Of a stretch of DNA of 64,000 nt, positions 40,878 to 52,767 are shown in pieces (position 1 is the first letter of the stretch; every line of letters begins with the position of its first letter). The stretch is taken from NCBI GenBank assembly GCA_029844215.1, contig CM056738.1, forward strand, positions 70,300,093 through 70,364,092. Direction: 5' to 3'. Below the pieces are notes generated by a model. It made no database searches, was not told where the DNA came from, and saw only the letters and a program-made list of their open reading frames with translations. Position numbers and translations under genes: made by a program. This DNA comes from Przewalskia tangutica. Taxonomy: Eukaryota; Streptophyta; Magnoliopsida; Solanales; Solanaceae.

Positions 40878-42217
40878 AAGCAATCCTGCGAAATTCGAGG
40901 GTGCACACGCAAAAGTCCATCGATTTGCAAGTTCTGAAATTTTTTGATGTAATTTGCTTAGTCTAGAATGCTAGGAATTCCGACAGAGTTTTAGAAAAGA
41001 TTTGTCTCTTGCAATTGATGTATCTGAAAAGGGAGGGGAAACCATCTATTTATAGTTGTAAAAAGAACAACTTAGGGTTCGATGGGCGGGCCCGATGAAC
41101 AAATCGACAAAGCAGGGCGATCCCGAATTCATAGTAGCGCGCATGATGCCTCGCGTGTTATGGCACGCGATCCGAATCATAAACGCATGATCTTGTCCCA
41201 ATTTTACGCCTTGCTCCGTTTCGATGTCTCGGTTATCAACCGAACATATATTTAATCTCCTTCTAATTACATCCTTCAATCGACATAACATTTGACTTAG
41301 TGTTACCCTTCAGGCCTTTACATATCGTCACTAATTACATTAGGATCTTCACGGAACTCCTATACTGCGCCAGAAGACGAACCTAATATGTAAAGTTTAG
41401 CTACACAAAATATGTGAACTGAACCTATATGTGGAAAGATAAAATTCCTTCATTCATGACACACTCAATCAAGCTTAGGATTTGTCAAGTGTCTATCCAA
41501 ATGACTTGATTATTATAACGCATCTATTATTAGTTGACAACAGGACCATGTCACAGACGTATGTCGATCGTTAACGATGACTTAGTCAACCCAATACCAT
41601 ATGAGTACCCGAGTGTTCACTCGAATGTAAATTCAAGGAATGAATCATTTCTTGGCTCACATACCACATTTAATCTACTTCGTAATGCACCCAAAACAAG
41701 TCGCGTCTCAACTTATAAGACATTTGAGCTTAGGACATGATCAAAGTACATTACTCCGTAAACAAGATGATATTGACCTCAAGTCTAAGGACTTTTATCT
41801 CCCACATGCCAATGACATTATAGACATATAACAAAACAGTACATCAACAGGACATACCAATACCTCAACAAGTATCCATGTGTTCATCACGAGTTGTCGT
41901 AACTCGTAGCAAGTGAGACATACTACATCCCCTAAGGATATGATGCAGACCACATGTCGACATATCACATATCATCGATATCCCGATTTCGATGATCATT
42001 AGTCGAAGTAATTTAAGAGTTACGTTATAATATTGATTCTCACCTCATTAATAAACACGTAACCTCTAGGGATGCATTTATAGAATTTTATAAACAATCA
42101 ACTAATAATTCAACAAATGCAAATTGCCATAATATTAATCATCATTAACATAAATATGAATGTGTATAAAGTACATTGTGTCTGTCTGATTGTCTGCAGG
42201 ACATACATATATTTTCA
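40878..42217 (-). mobile_element. 3' LTR of copia C (outer end truncated)
   Basis: Homologous to 57386-58655. It contains ggtgcacacgc, a TATA-type CTATAAATAG on the minus strand (plus 41046-41055) and the block catcccctaaggatatgatg. The inner end is set by the purine tract GTGGGAGAT (minus) at 42218-42226, giving LTR start TGAAAATATATG. The GC-rich block here (41100-41195) is strongly changed relative to the other LTR. Confidence 0.8.
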
Positions 42218-42303
42218 ATCTCCCACGGCCTAGAGCCAATCACCAACATATCTAATACTCGTATTTCTCAAAATGACCATTATGCTTCACCAAGCTTAAT
42301 GGT

Positions 42304-42933
42304 TTAGTAAATAGGTCCTAGATTATTATGCATGGGAATATAATCTATCTTGATATCTTCAGCTTCCACCATCTCTCTCAGGATGTGGTACTTCCTTGGT
42401 ACATGCTTGTTTTTGTTTGTTGATCTTGTTTCCTTTGCCCGTGCAATGGCACCAGTGTTGTCACAATAAATGGTTATTGGACAACTAGCACTCGGAATAA
42501 CCCCTAGTTCCTTCAGAAACTCAGAAATCGCGACAGCTTCCGATACAATAGTAGCTTGTTTGGAATTATTCCAGCTCACTGCTCCTCCGTTGAAAATAAA
42601 CGTGTAACCAGACTGAGATTTGAAATCATCAATATATGTCTGGAAACTAGCATCGGTATACCCAGTGGCAACCAGCTCATTACTCCCACCATAGACTAAG
42701 AAGTAATCTTTAGTACGTCTGAGGTACTTAAGAATACTCTTGACTGCTTTCTAGTGTTCCTCGCCAGGATTCTGCTGAAACTTTCAAGTCATACTAAGTG
42801 CAAAGGCCACATCTGGCCTAGTGCAAGTCATGGCATACATGATCGATCCTATAGCCGAAGCAAATGGGATTCTCTTCATGCGCTCAAGTTCTACAACACT
42901 AGAAGGGCAATCCCTTTTAGATAACTTGATGTC
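42304..42933 (-). pseudogene. RNase H of copia C
   Basis: Minus-strand pieces: TGYTDASFQTYIDDFKSQSG, FIFNGGAVSWNNSKQATIV, ELGVIPSASCPITIYCDNTG and KHVPRKYHILREMVEAEDI. The stretch expected to hold the catalytic Glu (STTEAEYIAAS in relatives) has been deleted, since ATIV is followed directly by SEAVAISEFL. There are stops near 42750 and 42790. The enzyme is inactive. Confidence 0.85.
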
Positions 42934-43803
42934 TTAACCCATCGGAAGACCGTCTTTCTTGGAATTATCCATTGAAAAACGTCTAAGCACTTTGTTTATG
43001 TAGATTGACTGTGACAACCCCAACAATCTATTAGGTCTATCTCTATAGATCCTAATTCCCAGAATGTAGCAGGCCTTACCTAAATCTTTCATCAAGAAGG
43101 TCTTGGACAACCAATCCTTAACTGACTGCATAAGGGTCCTATTGTCTCCCATTATCAATATGTCATCAACATATATAATAATGAAGGTAATGCCCTCATC
43201 CTTGCGTTTGGAATAAACACACGGATCCTCTTTGCTTCTAACGAAATCAAATGACTTGATAGCCTTGTCAAAGCAAATGTTCCAACTCCTAGAGGCTTGC
43301 TTAAGTCCATAAATGGACTTCTGTAGCCTGCACACATCATTTGGTCTGGACTCATAAGAAAAACTCTCGGGTTGTTTCATATACACTTCCTCAATTAGAT
43401 TACCATTGAGAAATGCAGTTTTGACGTCCATCTGCCAAATGTCATAATCATAATGTGCAGCTATCGCAAGCAAAATCCGAATAGACTTTATCTTAGCCAC
43501 CGGTGAAAAGGTTTCATCATAATCCACACCAGGATGCTAAGTAAAACCTTTAGCCACTAGACTAGATTTATAAGTTTGAATCTTGCCAGATGCATCAATC
43601 TTCTTCTTGAAGACCCATTTGCATCCTATGTGTTTAACCCCATTTGGCAAATCAACCAAGTTCCACACTTGATTAATATTCATAGATTCCATTTCAGATT
43701 TCATGGCTTCTTGCCATCTCTTTGAATCAATGTCTAGCATTGCTTCGTTGTATTTTCTAGGCTCGTCATCGTCTGAAATATCTAGCTCATTGTGTTTCCA
43801 CAA
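42934..43803 (-). pseudogene. Reverse transcriptase of copia C
   Basis: Two frames separated by one TAG: the N-terminal part (43803-43537) has GVKHIGCKWVFKKKIDASGK and LVAKGFT. The main part (43527-42934) has DYDETFSPVAKIKSIRILLA, MDVKTAFLNGNLIEEVYMKQ, YGLKQASRSWN and the catalytic YVDDILIMG (plus 43162-43173). The stop replaces Gln in the usual GFTQ motif. It ends at DGLPMG, followed by a stop. The catalytic residues are intact. Confidence 0.9.
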
Positions 43804-44050
43804 GTAGATTTAGTTTTTCCGGATGACGATGAGTTCTAACAGACCCACGGAGTTGAGTGTCTTGCAGTTCAGTTACATGTATGTTCTCACTATGGGTAGG
43901 TTCTTTTGCGCTGGTTGATCCACCAACATTGGAGCTTTCAGGAATATCATTTTCATGTATTTCCTGAATGAGAGGAAATGCAACTGGTGCACTTGCTCTC
44001 AAGGTCTGTGCCGGATGATCTTGCATTTCTGCATTATTCCTCGTAGCACT
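43804..44050 (-). pseudogene. Integrase-RT linker of copia C, right border at the Athila insertion
   Basis: Polar linker (SATRNNAEMQDHPAQTLRAS) that is open but ends at the CACTC target repeat of the Athila element. It continues at 52768 (minus reading towards higher coordinates), with PLRLVG-type residues before it. Confidence 0.75.
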
Positions 44051-45453
44051 CTGATGCGCGAAAAGATGCACACACTTTAACGCAAGTGCACGTTATCGTG
44101 ACAAGTAATATAGTCCTGGTAAGACCGAATATCGTCCACAAGGATTAGGGTTCAAGTACCAACTATCTATCTTTTGGTATCTATTTGGTAAATTGATATT
44201 TAATTTTGTTGTTTATAACTAAGAATTATAAAGACTAATTTAACTAATGAGTTTACTTCAGATGTGATGGGAATAGGGCTTCCATGTCTCCTCAACTATC
44301 CGCTTATGTTATTTATTAATACAACGAATTATGGTCTTCTTCTCTCGGAGCTAGCAGGTTTACGAAATCGTTTTATATTCCCGTTAAGGATATATAAACA
44401 CTCAACCCCAGTATTGCACCTTACCTACCTTTCGGTGATAAGGATAACTTTATAGGAGGATTAAGAACAAAAACCTAGTTAACCGTCACGCACCATGCGC
44501 AAAATTAGGGTTTTTAAGCCTCTCATTAACGCTACATAAATAATTGAGGTATTTTCATCCTCAATCCAAGAAAGTCTACCCAACTTACAGCATATTCACA
44601 ATCTCTCCTTTCGAAGTAAATTAGAAATCATATAAGGATAATTAGTTGTCAATTAATTACCAAGCATTCAACACAATTATTGGATAAATCTCTCAAAGAA
44701 GAATAATAACCATAAACATGTATTAATTCATAACATAAGTTTCTAGTGAATCAACGTGGAAAACCCTATAAGAGAATTAGTTCATAGCCATAGATATGAC
44801 AAGAACTAATTCAAAGTTCATCATCTGGCGAAATAAAAGAAAAGAAAAGGAAAAGAAAGTACTAAATTATGGTCTTCAATCTCCAAGCAAGAAATATTGA
44901 GTTGTGCAAGAAGGGGAACCCTTAAAATCTGCCTAGGGTTCTCCTTTTATAGGCTGAAAACCGCCCTTAACTTTTCCTGCGCAGCTGGCGAAAACGTCAA
45001 AACCCTGATTTTTCCCGCGTCGGCGCCGCGGCCTGCGTCAGCGCGCGGCGCCGGAACCTGCGATGCCGGGTGAATTGGCGCGCGACCACGATTCTCCATT
45101 GCTCGAGCGCGCTGCAACTCGTAGCCTCTCGATGATTAGCGCGCGCCCTGCACTGTTGACATGGTAGCGCGCGCGTACTGGGTCTTCGCAGCCTCTCGGA
45201 CATTGGCGCCGCCGCACAGGCTGCCGAGGCGCGCCCGTGGTGCGGGTTTCAGCCTCGTTCGCCAATTTCTCTGTTTTTAGCTTTGGAACCTCATCTTTTG
45301 CCCTCTTTTAGCTCCTTTTCCGCCATTTGGCCATTTTAACCACTTTGACTCAAAAGAAAGGAAAACTATCCTAATACGACACTTAATTGTACAAAAAGGG
45401 ACAAAAGACTAACTAAAACTGACTCAAAAAATGTATATAAAATACACCGATCA
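44051..45453 (-). mobile_element. 3' LTR of the Athila-like element
   Basis: tgatgcgcgaaaagatgc to tacaccgatca on the plus strand. The minus strand starts TGATCGGTGTATTTTATATA. It is nearly identical to 51356-52762 except in the GC-rich block 45000-45245 (ggcgcgc, gcgccgcggcc words), where the two LTRs differ at many places. Confidence 0.92.
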
Positions 45454-46652
45454 AATACCCCCAAACTTAACCTTTGCTCGCCCTCGAGCAAAGATAGAAA
45501 GAAAGAAATAAAAGACTCAAAGAAACGAAAAATAAAAGACTCATTGACATTGATCACTTTTGCTGCATTAGTGTTAACTAGAAAAACATGAAGATTAGCA
45601 GAATAATATGCAGGAATATATAGCATGAAATTTCAGCACACTAAACACATTAAGCTAGATATTTCGCAAACTCATATTTATCATGCTTAATGGAAGTCAA
45701 TCTACTAAATCATGCATATAAATTCAGAAATCCTATGGCATTTTTACTTGTTATTCTCCACTAATCTTGGATATGCATAAAAGAGATCTTCAGGACTTTA
45801 AGGGTTGTAATGTAGGCTTAGGTATAGGTAGGTAAAAATAGGCATTTTAGGCTCATTCTTTGCGTACCATAAGCTCTTTAGCTTTTCAGTATTTCCCTTT
45901 TTCTTTGTGTTCTTTCCTTCACTTCGATTCTATCTTTTCCCTCTTTTGTTTTGGGAGAATGAAATGTATAATAATGACAGGCACCCCCAAACTTAGGCTT
46001 TTGCCTATTTCTTATTACTTTTTTATTGGGTGCAACAAGCTCATTCACTCTTTTTGTCTCTTTTTTAACACAATTGATTTCACTACTTCACATTTTTACT
46101 TATGGCGCAATCTGTGGGAATATAGAGTGTCAAAGAAGAAGTTTCAATTTTTAGGCTCAATGGGGTTGACTAAGGATATATTTGAAGTCCGGAATAGAAA
46201 AGAGTGGTAAGAATTGGCTATGAAAGAAATGCCTGAGTCATCTACCTAACATGCATGTCCTAACTATTTCGCCTCAAATAGCAAGCAATTATAACACATA
46301 GGTTTTCATCATTTAGCATGCATAATTTAGGCAAGAAACTCCAAATAGACAGATTTTGTGAGTTTTTGGCATATCTAACCTAAGTGTTTAGATAGTTGCT
46401 TTTATTCCATTACATTATTCCACCTTCCTTCACTAGGTGTTTCTAGCAACTACAGCATACATGATCTTTTGACAGACAATTAAGACTCAAAAAGAAAAAA
46501 ATTTGTGACTCAAAAATACATAAAAACAATAAAAAGACTTAAATAAAACATAACAAGACACAAATAGACACCCCCAAACTTAAACCACACATTGTCCCCA
46601 ATGTGTGTAGACTCAAAAACAATAAAAGAAATAAGACACTTACAGACTTTGG
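45454..46652. other. 3' non-coding region of the Athila-like element
   Basis: From the polypurine tract to the last ORF. No gene is recognised. cccccaaacttaa-type words (45463, 45985, 46573) repeat the purine-tract motif three times, which may mark former 3' ends or internal priming sites. The plus-strand frame at 45860-46210 has no known domain. Confidence 0.55.
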
Positions 46653-47660
46653 CTAAAATGGTGGTGGTGGCGGTGGCATGGGATAGTGCATGGACCACTG
46701 ACTGAACAAGAAACTCATCTCGTTGATTTGTTGCCTCGTTTCTTGTTGTTCGTGGATCACTGTGTCCAAACTCTGCATCATCCTCATCTGATTCTGAAGC
46801 AATTGCTCCATCATGGGCACTGAAGGTTCTGCTTCTGTGGTTGGCTGGTGGCTAGGTCCTGCCGCATATTGAGCCCCTATTTCAGGCTCATCTTCGTTCG
46901 TTGCGGCCTCTGCTGCTGCTGCTGGTTGTACTCTTCTTCTGGCTGCTGGGGGGCTTGGGTCTGGGAAAGAGTGCACTATCCCATAGGACACCGGCAGTTG
47001 GTTTCTCTCATGAGTGTCAGTGGGTAGGGTTGGGACCCCTCGGAAGGCGCATAGATTAGTGATAAGTGAGTCGTGTCCCAATTCACCTGTTGTCACCAAC
47101 CTGCTGATTTCTTCAATGCTCTGCACTATCTCTTTCCCCACATCAATCGTCATCCCCCTCATAATTCCATATATCAGTTTAATCCTATCTTCTGGCACTC
47201 TGGTGAAGTGCGTGGATGGAATCATGCGGGAACTGACGAAATATAGTCAACCCTTGGCTGCTTTGTTGAATTGGCACCTGCTCAGTGCTCTTGATCCATT
47301 TCTTCCAATATCAAAAGCAACCCCAGGGTAGCTCACGGTGTTTGCAACGGAATTCCAGTCGATGCGGTCGGTGCTTCTAGACCATGTTCTAAAGTGATTC
47401 CAATCACTTATTTCTTCAACATCAACCGTCTTCAATTGTGCATTTACATTCTCTGCTGTCACAGGCACATAAACTCTCCTTACAAAGCATCCCCTTTCCA
47501 CCTTCTCCGGAAAGTTGACATAGAATTCACGCACCATTGTTGTGTTCATTGGTGCTATTTTCTCCGAATTTACAAATCTCCTCCACCCCCTTAACTCAAT
47601 CATTGCCCGAATGGGCTCATAAACATCCTCTTCCCCAAACGACTCCCTCTGATAGTCCAT
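46653..47660 (-). pseudogene. Plant transposon-protein ORF of the Athila-like element
   Basis: Two minus-strand frames. The first (47660-47247) reads IRAMIELRGWRRFVNSEK, TTMVREFYVNFPEKVERG, VRRVYVPVTAENVNAQL and SRALSRCQFNKAAKG. The second (47225-46653) continues HFTRVPEDRIKLIYGIMRG and ends in a Pro-rich, Gln-rich tail (PMPPPPPPF). This matches, from memory, the putative plant transposon protein family (Pfam PF20167) that often accompanies Athila elements; its role is unknown. One frame change near 47235 breaks it. The C-terminus has a coiled-coil-like stretch (MEQLLQNQMRMMQSLDTVI). Confidence 0.75.
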
Positions 47661-48139
47661 TCCCCTTTCACGGATTAAGTGCAGTATCGAAGCTTTTTGT
47701 ATCTTTGGAAAGCTTGGTAGCTCACAAACCTAGTGTTATCATATTGCGGGGCTGGGGTGGATGTGGAGGCTCTTCTCTTCCTGGTGGCCATGGTTAAAAA
47801 CAGTTTCTGCAGCTTACAACTTAGTGGCACAAATGTTTCCCAACACAATCAACAACTAGCAGTTAAACACAACACCCCCAAACTTCAACTCTACTGCCCA
47901 ATGCCACACCCTCTTTTTCTACTCTTTCTCCAAACTTCACAATCAATTTTTCAGCACCCAAACTACTTCACAACTACAATACTCTTTCAAACTACTATCT
48001 CCTGTGACTTCAGTAAAGATCTCAAGAACAGAAAAAGATTACCTTTTTATGAGAGGATTCAAGTTGTTCTTGTTTCTAATGGTGGTTTGAGGCTATGGAA
48101 TGGAGCTTTGTTGTTTGAGATAGCTACGGGTTTTTAGGA

Positions 48140-48780
48140 ATTTAAGAGTTTTGGTTGTGGTTGGGTTGGATTTGTGGAGGATTTGTGGGCAAATTTTTGG
48201 ATTTTTGTGTGTTTTTGGAGGAGGGGGTTAGGTTTTTGGTTTTGAATTTGGGGCGAATCGATTTAGGCGTTTTAAGTTCGGATTTCCGCCGGCGCAGCCA
48301 CGCTTTTAGCACCGTGGCGCCCAATCTTCTGCATTCCTTCGGGATTTTCTGCGCCGCGGCCCTTTTTCGGGGCGCCGCGGCGCCTAAACTTGGCAAATTT
48401 TTTTCCTGGTTTTTTGGCGCCTCGGCCCTGCTCCTGGGCGCCGCGGCGCTTAAACTTCAGCGTCTCTTCAGTTCTTTTGGCGCCGCGGCCCTGCTCCTGG
48501 GCGCCGCGGCGCTAGCTCGTTTTCCTGGAAATCTTGGTTTTTCTTCAGTTTTTCCGCCCTTCAGTTTATTGGCCTATACCTGTCAATCACAGCACAAACA
48601 CTACCTCCGTGAGACCGTTCTTAATAAAAACTACTATATTAAAATAAAATAAACTGAAATACCTTGGGTTGCCTCCCAAGTAGCGCTGTCTTTAACGTCT
48701 TTTAGCCGGACGCAAGTTCCTTAGTTTTAATAATCGTGGGGTGGATCAAGCCCCCAACTAATCCATTTCCTCCACATTTT
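48140..48780. other. GC-palindrome block and pol terminal remnant in the Athila-like element
   Basis: At 48371-48384 lies the perfect palindrome GGCGCCGCGGCGCC. gcgccgcggcgc recurs at 48438-48449 and 48501-48512, with related words between, spaced about 65 bp. To the right (48660-48730, minus strand) gacgttaaagacagcgctac and gggaggcaacccaagg resemble, from memory, the sequence after the integrase of Athila/Tat pol genes. The deletion of RT-integrase therefore probably ended near 48730-48840. Confidence 0.6.
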
Positions 48781-48879
48781 GCGTTTTCTTTTTCTTCTTT
48801 TCTTCTTAGCATTATCAGTAAGGGGGATTTCAGGAACACATACCTGCGTCAGTGGGGGTTTGGCAAACCATGCCTGCTT

Positions 48880-49552
48880 TCATGGGCTCATCTCCCTTTG
48901 GTTGACTTGTAATGACTCACAGGGGGGCTTGATGGTGCTGATTGCAAAGCACCTGCTCATGGTTGGTGGCTCAATGATGTGTTTAAAAACTTTAAACACC
49001 ATTTCTTCATTCTCCACCCTTAATGTCAGCTCTCCTCTTTCAACATCAATCAAAGCTCTCCCCGTTGCTAGGAATGGTCTCCCCAATATGATAGGGATTT
49101 CCGCATCTTCTTTCATGTCTAGAATGAGGAAGTCTGCAGGAAAGAAAATTTTTCCTACTTTAACAATCACATCCTCAATCTTCCCTCTTGGATGAAACAT
49201 CGCCCCATCGCCACCGCAGCTCATCGTGGGTCGGTTTGGCCTCACCCAACTCCAATCGTTTAAATACTGATAAGGGCATCAGATTTATACTTGCCCCTAA
49301 ATCACACAGAGCTCTGTTGCAAGTCACCCTGCCCACTGTGCAAGATAGTGTAAAGCTCCCTGGATCCTTTAATTTTGGTGGCAGCTTCTTCTGCAAGATA
49401 GCACTACATTCTTCTGTTAGTGCTACTATCTCATATTCCGCCAGCTTCTTCTTCTTCCCCAATATTTCCTTCATGAACTTGAAATAGGAAGGCATCTGCT
49501 CCAAAGCCTCTATAAAAGGTATGTTGATATGCAGCTTCCTGAATATTTCCAA
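48880..49552 (-). pseudogene. Aspartic protease of the Athila-like element
   Basis: Starts within FRKLHINIPFIEALEQMPSY and KFMKEILGKKKKLAEYE. The protease active site is ALCDLGASINLMPLSVFKRL, the Athila version of DTG/DSG. A frame change near 49215 follows, then IEDVIVKVGKIFFPADFLIL and EIPIILGRPFLATGRALIDV (flap and ILG motifs). No RT follows. Two frames are needed, so it is not intact. Confidence 0.9.
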
Positions 49553-49729
49553 GAATTTGGAGAATTATTTATCAACCGCCTTCCGCTGTAATCTCTGGGG
49601 GAAAGGGATTTTTTCTGTATACTCCTTCTTTGGAGTTTTCTCTATCACTGGGCTAGGTTCAACCACCTTCTCTTTTTCTATCTCTGCCTTTTTCTCAATC
49701 TTGGTGAAGAGATCGCTGCTCCAATCGTT

Positions 49730-51178
49730 TCACTTCTCAACCGCATCGCCGACATCGCTTCCCTGATTTACCGTGTTGCTTGAAATGTACCGTGGCTCGT
49801 TGTTTGCCTGTTTTGCTAGCTGCCCCACTTGTGTCTCCAAATTCCTGAACGAGGATCTGACTTCGCCATGAATCGAGTGCAGGCGTTGGCGCGCCATTGC
49901 CACTGGCTCGCTTTTCACGAACCGGTGCATTGAGCTATTGAGGCCGCGGGCTTGAATGAAGGCGGTCTGATTCTGATTCCCGCTGGTTACGCATCGCCTG
50001 TATTGATTCTCGATGCCTCGGTCTCTCCATGAGAAATTTGGGTGATTCCTCCACCTGGATTATAAGTGTTGGAGTAGGGTTGTTCTGGTCTCGATAATTA
50101 CCCACTACCGACACTCGCTTGCTCCATTGGTATATTATTGGGATCATCCAAGGACACCTATCGAATGTATGTGGGCCACCACATATTTCACAACTTTTAG
50201 GCATCCGACCACATTCATCGACATCGTATGTTCTGCAATTGTTTTGCCAAAAGGGCCACTGGGCATTCAAGGCGTGAATAGCATCTATCTCGTGGACTCC
50301 CACTGTTCTCCTCCCACTTGTCGACCTCTCTTTTGTGACATGGTTGTTGGTGGCCATATCTTCTAATAACTCGTGAGCGTCGTGGGTTGTTTTCCTCATG
50401 AATGCCCCACCTGCTGCTGCATCTATGATGGTTCTGGTTGTACTGCTCAGCCCGTTATAGAAGATGTGGACCAAGTTCCACAACTCAATGCAATGGTGTG
50501 GGCATTTTCTCTGCAAGTCTTTGAACCTTTCCCAAGCTTCATATAAGGACTCTCCATCTGCTTGGTAGAAGTTGTTCAACTCCCCTCTCAATTTTGCTGC
50601 TTTGCATGGGGGAAAGAACTTGGCTAGGAGTTTCTGTGCCAGCTCGTGCCATGGGAAAATCGAATCGGCCGGCAGTGAATTCAACCATACTTTTGCTCTA
50701 TCCCTGAGTGAGAAGGGAAAGAGCCTCAATATGACGGCATCATCAGTAACGCCGTTATATCTGAAAGTTGCACATAGCTCCAAGAAATTAGCTATGTGCA
50801 TATGTGGATCCTCCGATGGCAGCCCTCCAAATTGCACTGTGTGCTATACCATGCTCAGAATCGCCGGTTTTATCTCGAAGTTGTTTGCTCCTATGGCAGG
50901 GAGCCTAATACATGTTTGTGCTTCATTCACTCTAGGCAGCACATAGTCTCCCAAGCTTCTGCTCGGACTTGAACTCTTTCCTCGACATCCATAGGTACTT
51001 GCCGAGGTATGGCTGGATTGGGTTGATTTTCTCCTAACCCTTCTCTCATCATGTTGTTGTTTTGGACATCGTCCATCTCTATCAAGGTTGCAATCCGATT
51101 CTTTACGTTACATTTCTGAGTTTTCTCAATTTCTGGATTGAAGGGAACAAGAGTGTCTGCTCCTCTTCTCCTTCGCAT
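49730..51178 (-). pseudogene. gag of the Athila-like element
   Basis: N-terminal Met at 51178 (MRRRRGADTLVPFNPEIEKT). A stop near 50927 follows, then a long frame (50837-49935): FGGLPSEDPHMHIANFLELC, FPFSLRDRAKVWLNSLPADS, FFPPCKAAKLRGELNNFYQ and ESLYEAWERFKDLQRKCPHH. These are the Retrotrans_gag core, with a zinc knuckle CEICGGPHTFDRC. A third frame (49930-49730) has SFRNLETQVGQLAKQ. This is the capsid/nucleocapsid of Athila elements. The main frame is unusually well preserved (300 residues). Confidence 0.92.
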
Positions 51179-51332
51179 AAACTGATTTCCTGAAATAGAT
51201 CAAAAACAGACAACAAATCACGGCACCCTGATTTTTACCAAAAAATAACGAAAACGTGAAAATTAAAAATAAAAATTAAAAACCAAATTAGAAATTAAAA
51301 ATAGATAAATTTGATATTGAACTATGCCTAAT

Positions 51333-51349
51333 CCCCGGCAACGGCGCCA
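51333..51349 (-). promoter_or_regulatory. Primer-binding site of the Athila-like element
   Basis: The minus strand reads TGGCGCCGTTGCCGGGG, separated from the LTR end by AGTTTT. This is the standard Athila-type site. Confidence 0.88.
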
Positions 51350-51355
51350 AAAACT

Positions 51356-52762
51356 TGATGCGCGAAAAGATGCACACACTTTAACGCAAGTGCACGTTAT
51401 CGTGACAAGTAATATAGTCCTGGTAAGACCGAATATCGTCCACAAGGATTAGGGTTCAAGTACCAACTATCTATCTTTTGGTATCTATTTGGTAAATTGA
51501 TATTTGATTTTGTTGTTTATAACTAAGAATTATAAAGACTAATTTAACTAATGAGTTTACTTCAGATGTGATGAGAATAGGGCTTCCATGTCTCCTCAAC
51601 TATCCGCTTATGTTATTTATTAATACAACGAATTATGGTCTTCTTCTCTCGGAGCTAGCAGGTTTACGAAATCATTTTATATTCCCGTTAAGGATATATA
51701 AACACTCAACCTCAAAGATTGCACCTTACCTACCTTTCGGTGATAAGGATAACTCTATAGGAGGATTAAGAACAAAAACCTAGTTAACCGTCACGCACCA
51801 TGCACAAAATTAGGGTTTTTAAGCCTCTCATTAACTCTACATAAATAATTGAGGTATTTTCATCCCCAATCCAAGAATGTCTACCCAACTTACAACATAT
51901 TCACAATCTCTCCTTTCGAAGTAAATTAAAAATCATATAAGGATAATTAGTTGTCAATTAATTACCAAGCATTCAACACAATTATTGGATAAATCTCTCA
52001 AAGAAGAATAATAACCATAAACATGTATTAATTCATAACATAAGTTTCTAGTGAATCAACATGGAAAGCCCTATAAGAGAATTAGTTCCTAGACATAGAT
52101 ATGACAAGAACTAATTCAAAGTTCATCATGCAAAAACTGAAATAAAAGAAAAGAAAAGGAAAAGAAAGTACTAAATTATGGTCTCCAATCTCCAAGCAAG
52201 AAATCTTGAGTTGTGCAAGAAGGGGAACCCTTAAAATCTGCCTAGGGTTCTCCTTTTATAGGCTGAAAACCGCCCTTAACTTTTCCCTGCAGGCCTAACC
52301 CAGAAAAACGTCAAAACCCTGATTTTTCCCGCGTCGGCGCCGCGGCCCTGCGTCGGCGCGCGGCCGAACCGTGATACCGGGTGAATTGGCGCGCGGCCTA
52401 ATTCTCTGCATGCGAGCGCGTACGCGCAACTCTGTAGCCTCTCGATGATTAGCGCGCGCCTGCACTGTTGACATGGCGCGCGCGCTGGGTCTTCGCAGCC
52501 TCTCGACATTGGGCGCGCAGCCTTCTTCTCTGCGAGGCGCCGCTGCCAATGCAGGTTTCAGCCTCGTTCGCCAATTTCTCTGTTTTTAGCTTTGGAACCT
52601 CCTCTTTTGCCCTCTTTTAGCTCATTTTCCGCCATTTGGCCATTTTAACCACTTTGACTCAAAAGAAAGGAAAACTATCCTAATACGACACTTATTTGTA
52701 CAAAAAGGGACAAAAGACTAACTAAAACTGACTCAAAAAGTGTATATAAAATACACCGATCA
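51356..52762 (-). mobile_element. 5' LTR of the Athila-like element
   Basis: 1407 bp, flanked on the right by CACTC. Minus-strand TATA-like TATATACA/TTTTATATA lies near the LTR start. The block 52315-52560 holds the GC-rich words that differ from the 3' LTR. Confidence 0.92.
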
Positions 52763-52767
52763 CACTC

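Larger units (their letters stand above)
44046..52767 (-). mobile_element. Athila-like gypsy element without RT, RNase H or integrase
   Basis: TSD CACTC at 44046-44050 and 52763-52767; element 44051-52762 (8712 bp). LTRs are 1403 and 1407 bp. The primer-binding site TGGCGCCGTTGCCGGGG (minus) is at about 51333-51349, and the purine tract TTTGGGGGTATT (minus) lies beside the 3' LTR. It encodes gag (51178-49730), protease (49552-48880) and a plant-transposon-protein ORF (47660-46653). Between protease and this ORF only about 1.2 kb remain, where RT, RNase H and integrase should be. It is a non-autonomous gag-protease element. Confidence 0.92.

Noticed and set aside
45860..46210. 116-codon plus-strand frame as an extra Athila gene
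   Set aside because: AT-rich, Phe/Leu-rich translation without a family signature, on the strand opposite to the element.
48155..48652. 165-codon plus-strand frame with repeated GAAAL peptides
   Set aside because: The peptides come from the repeated GC palindromes on the non-coding strand of the Athila-like element.
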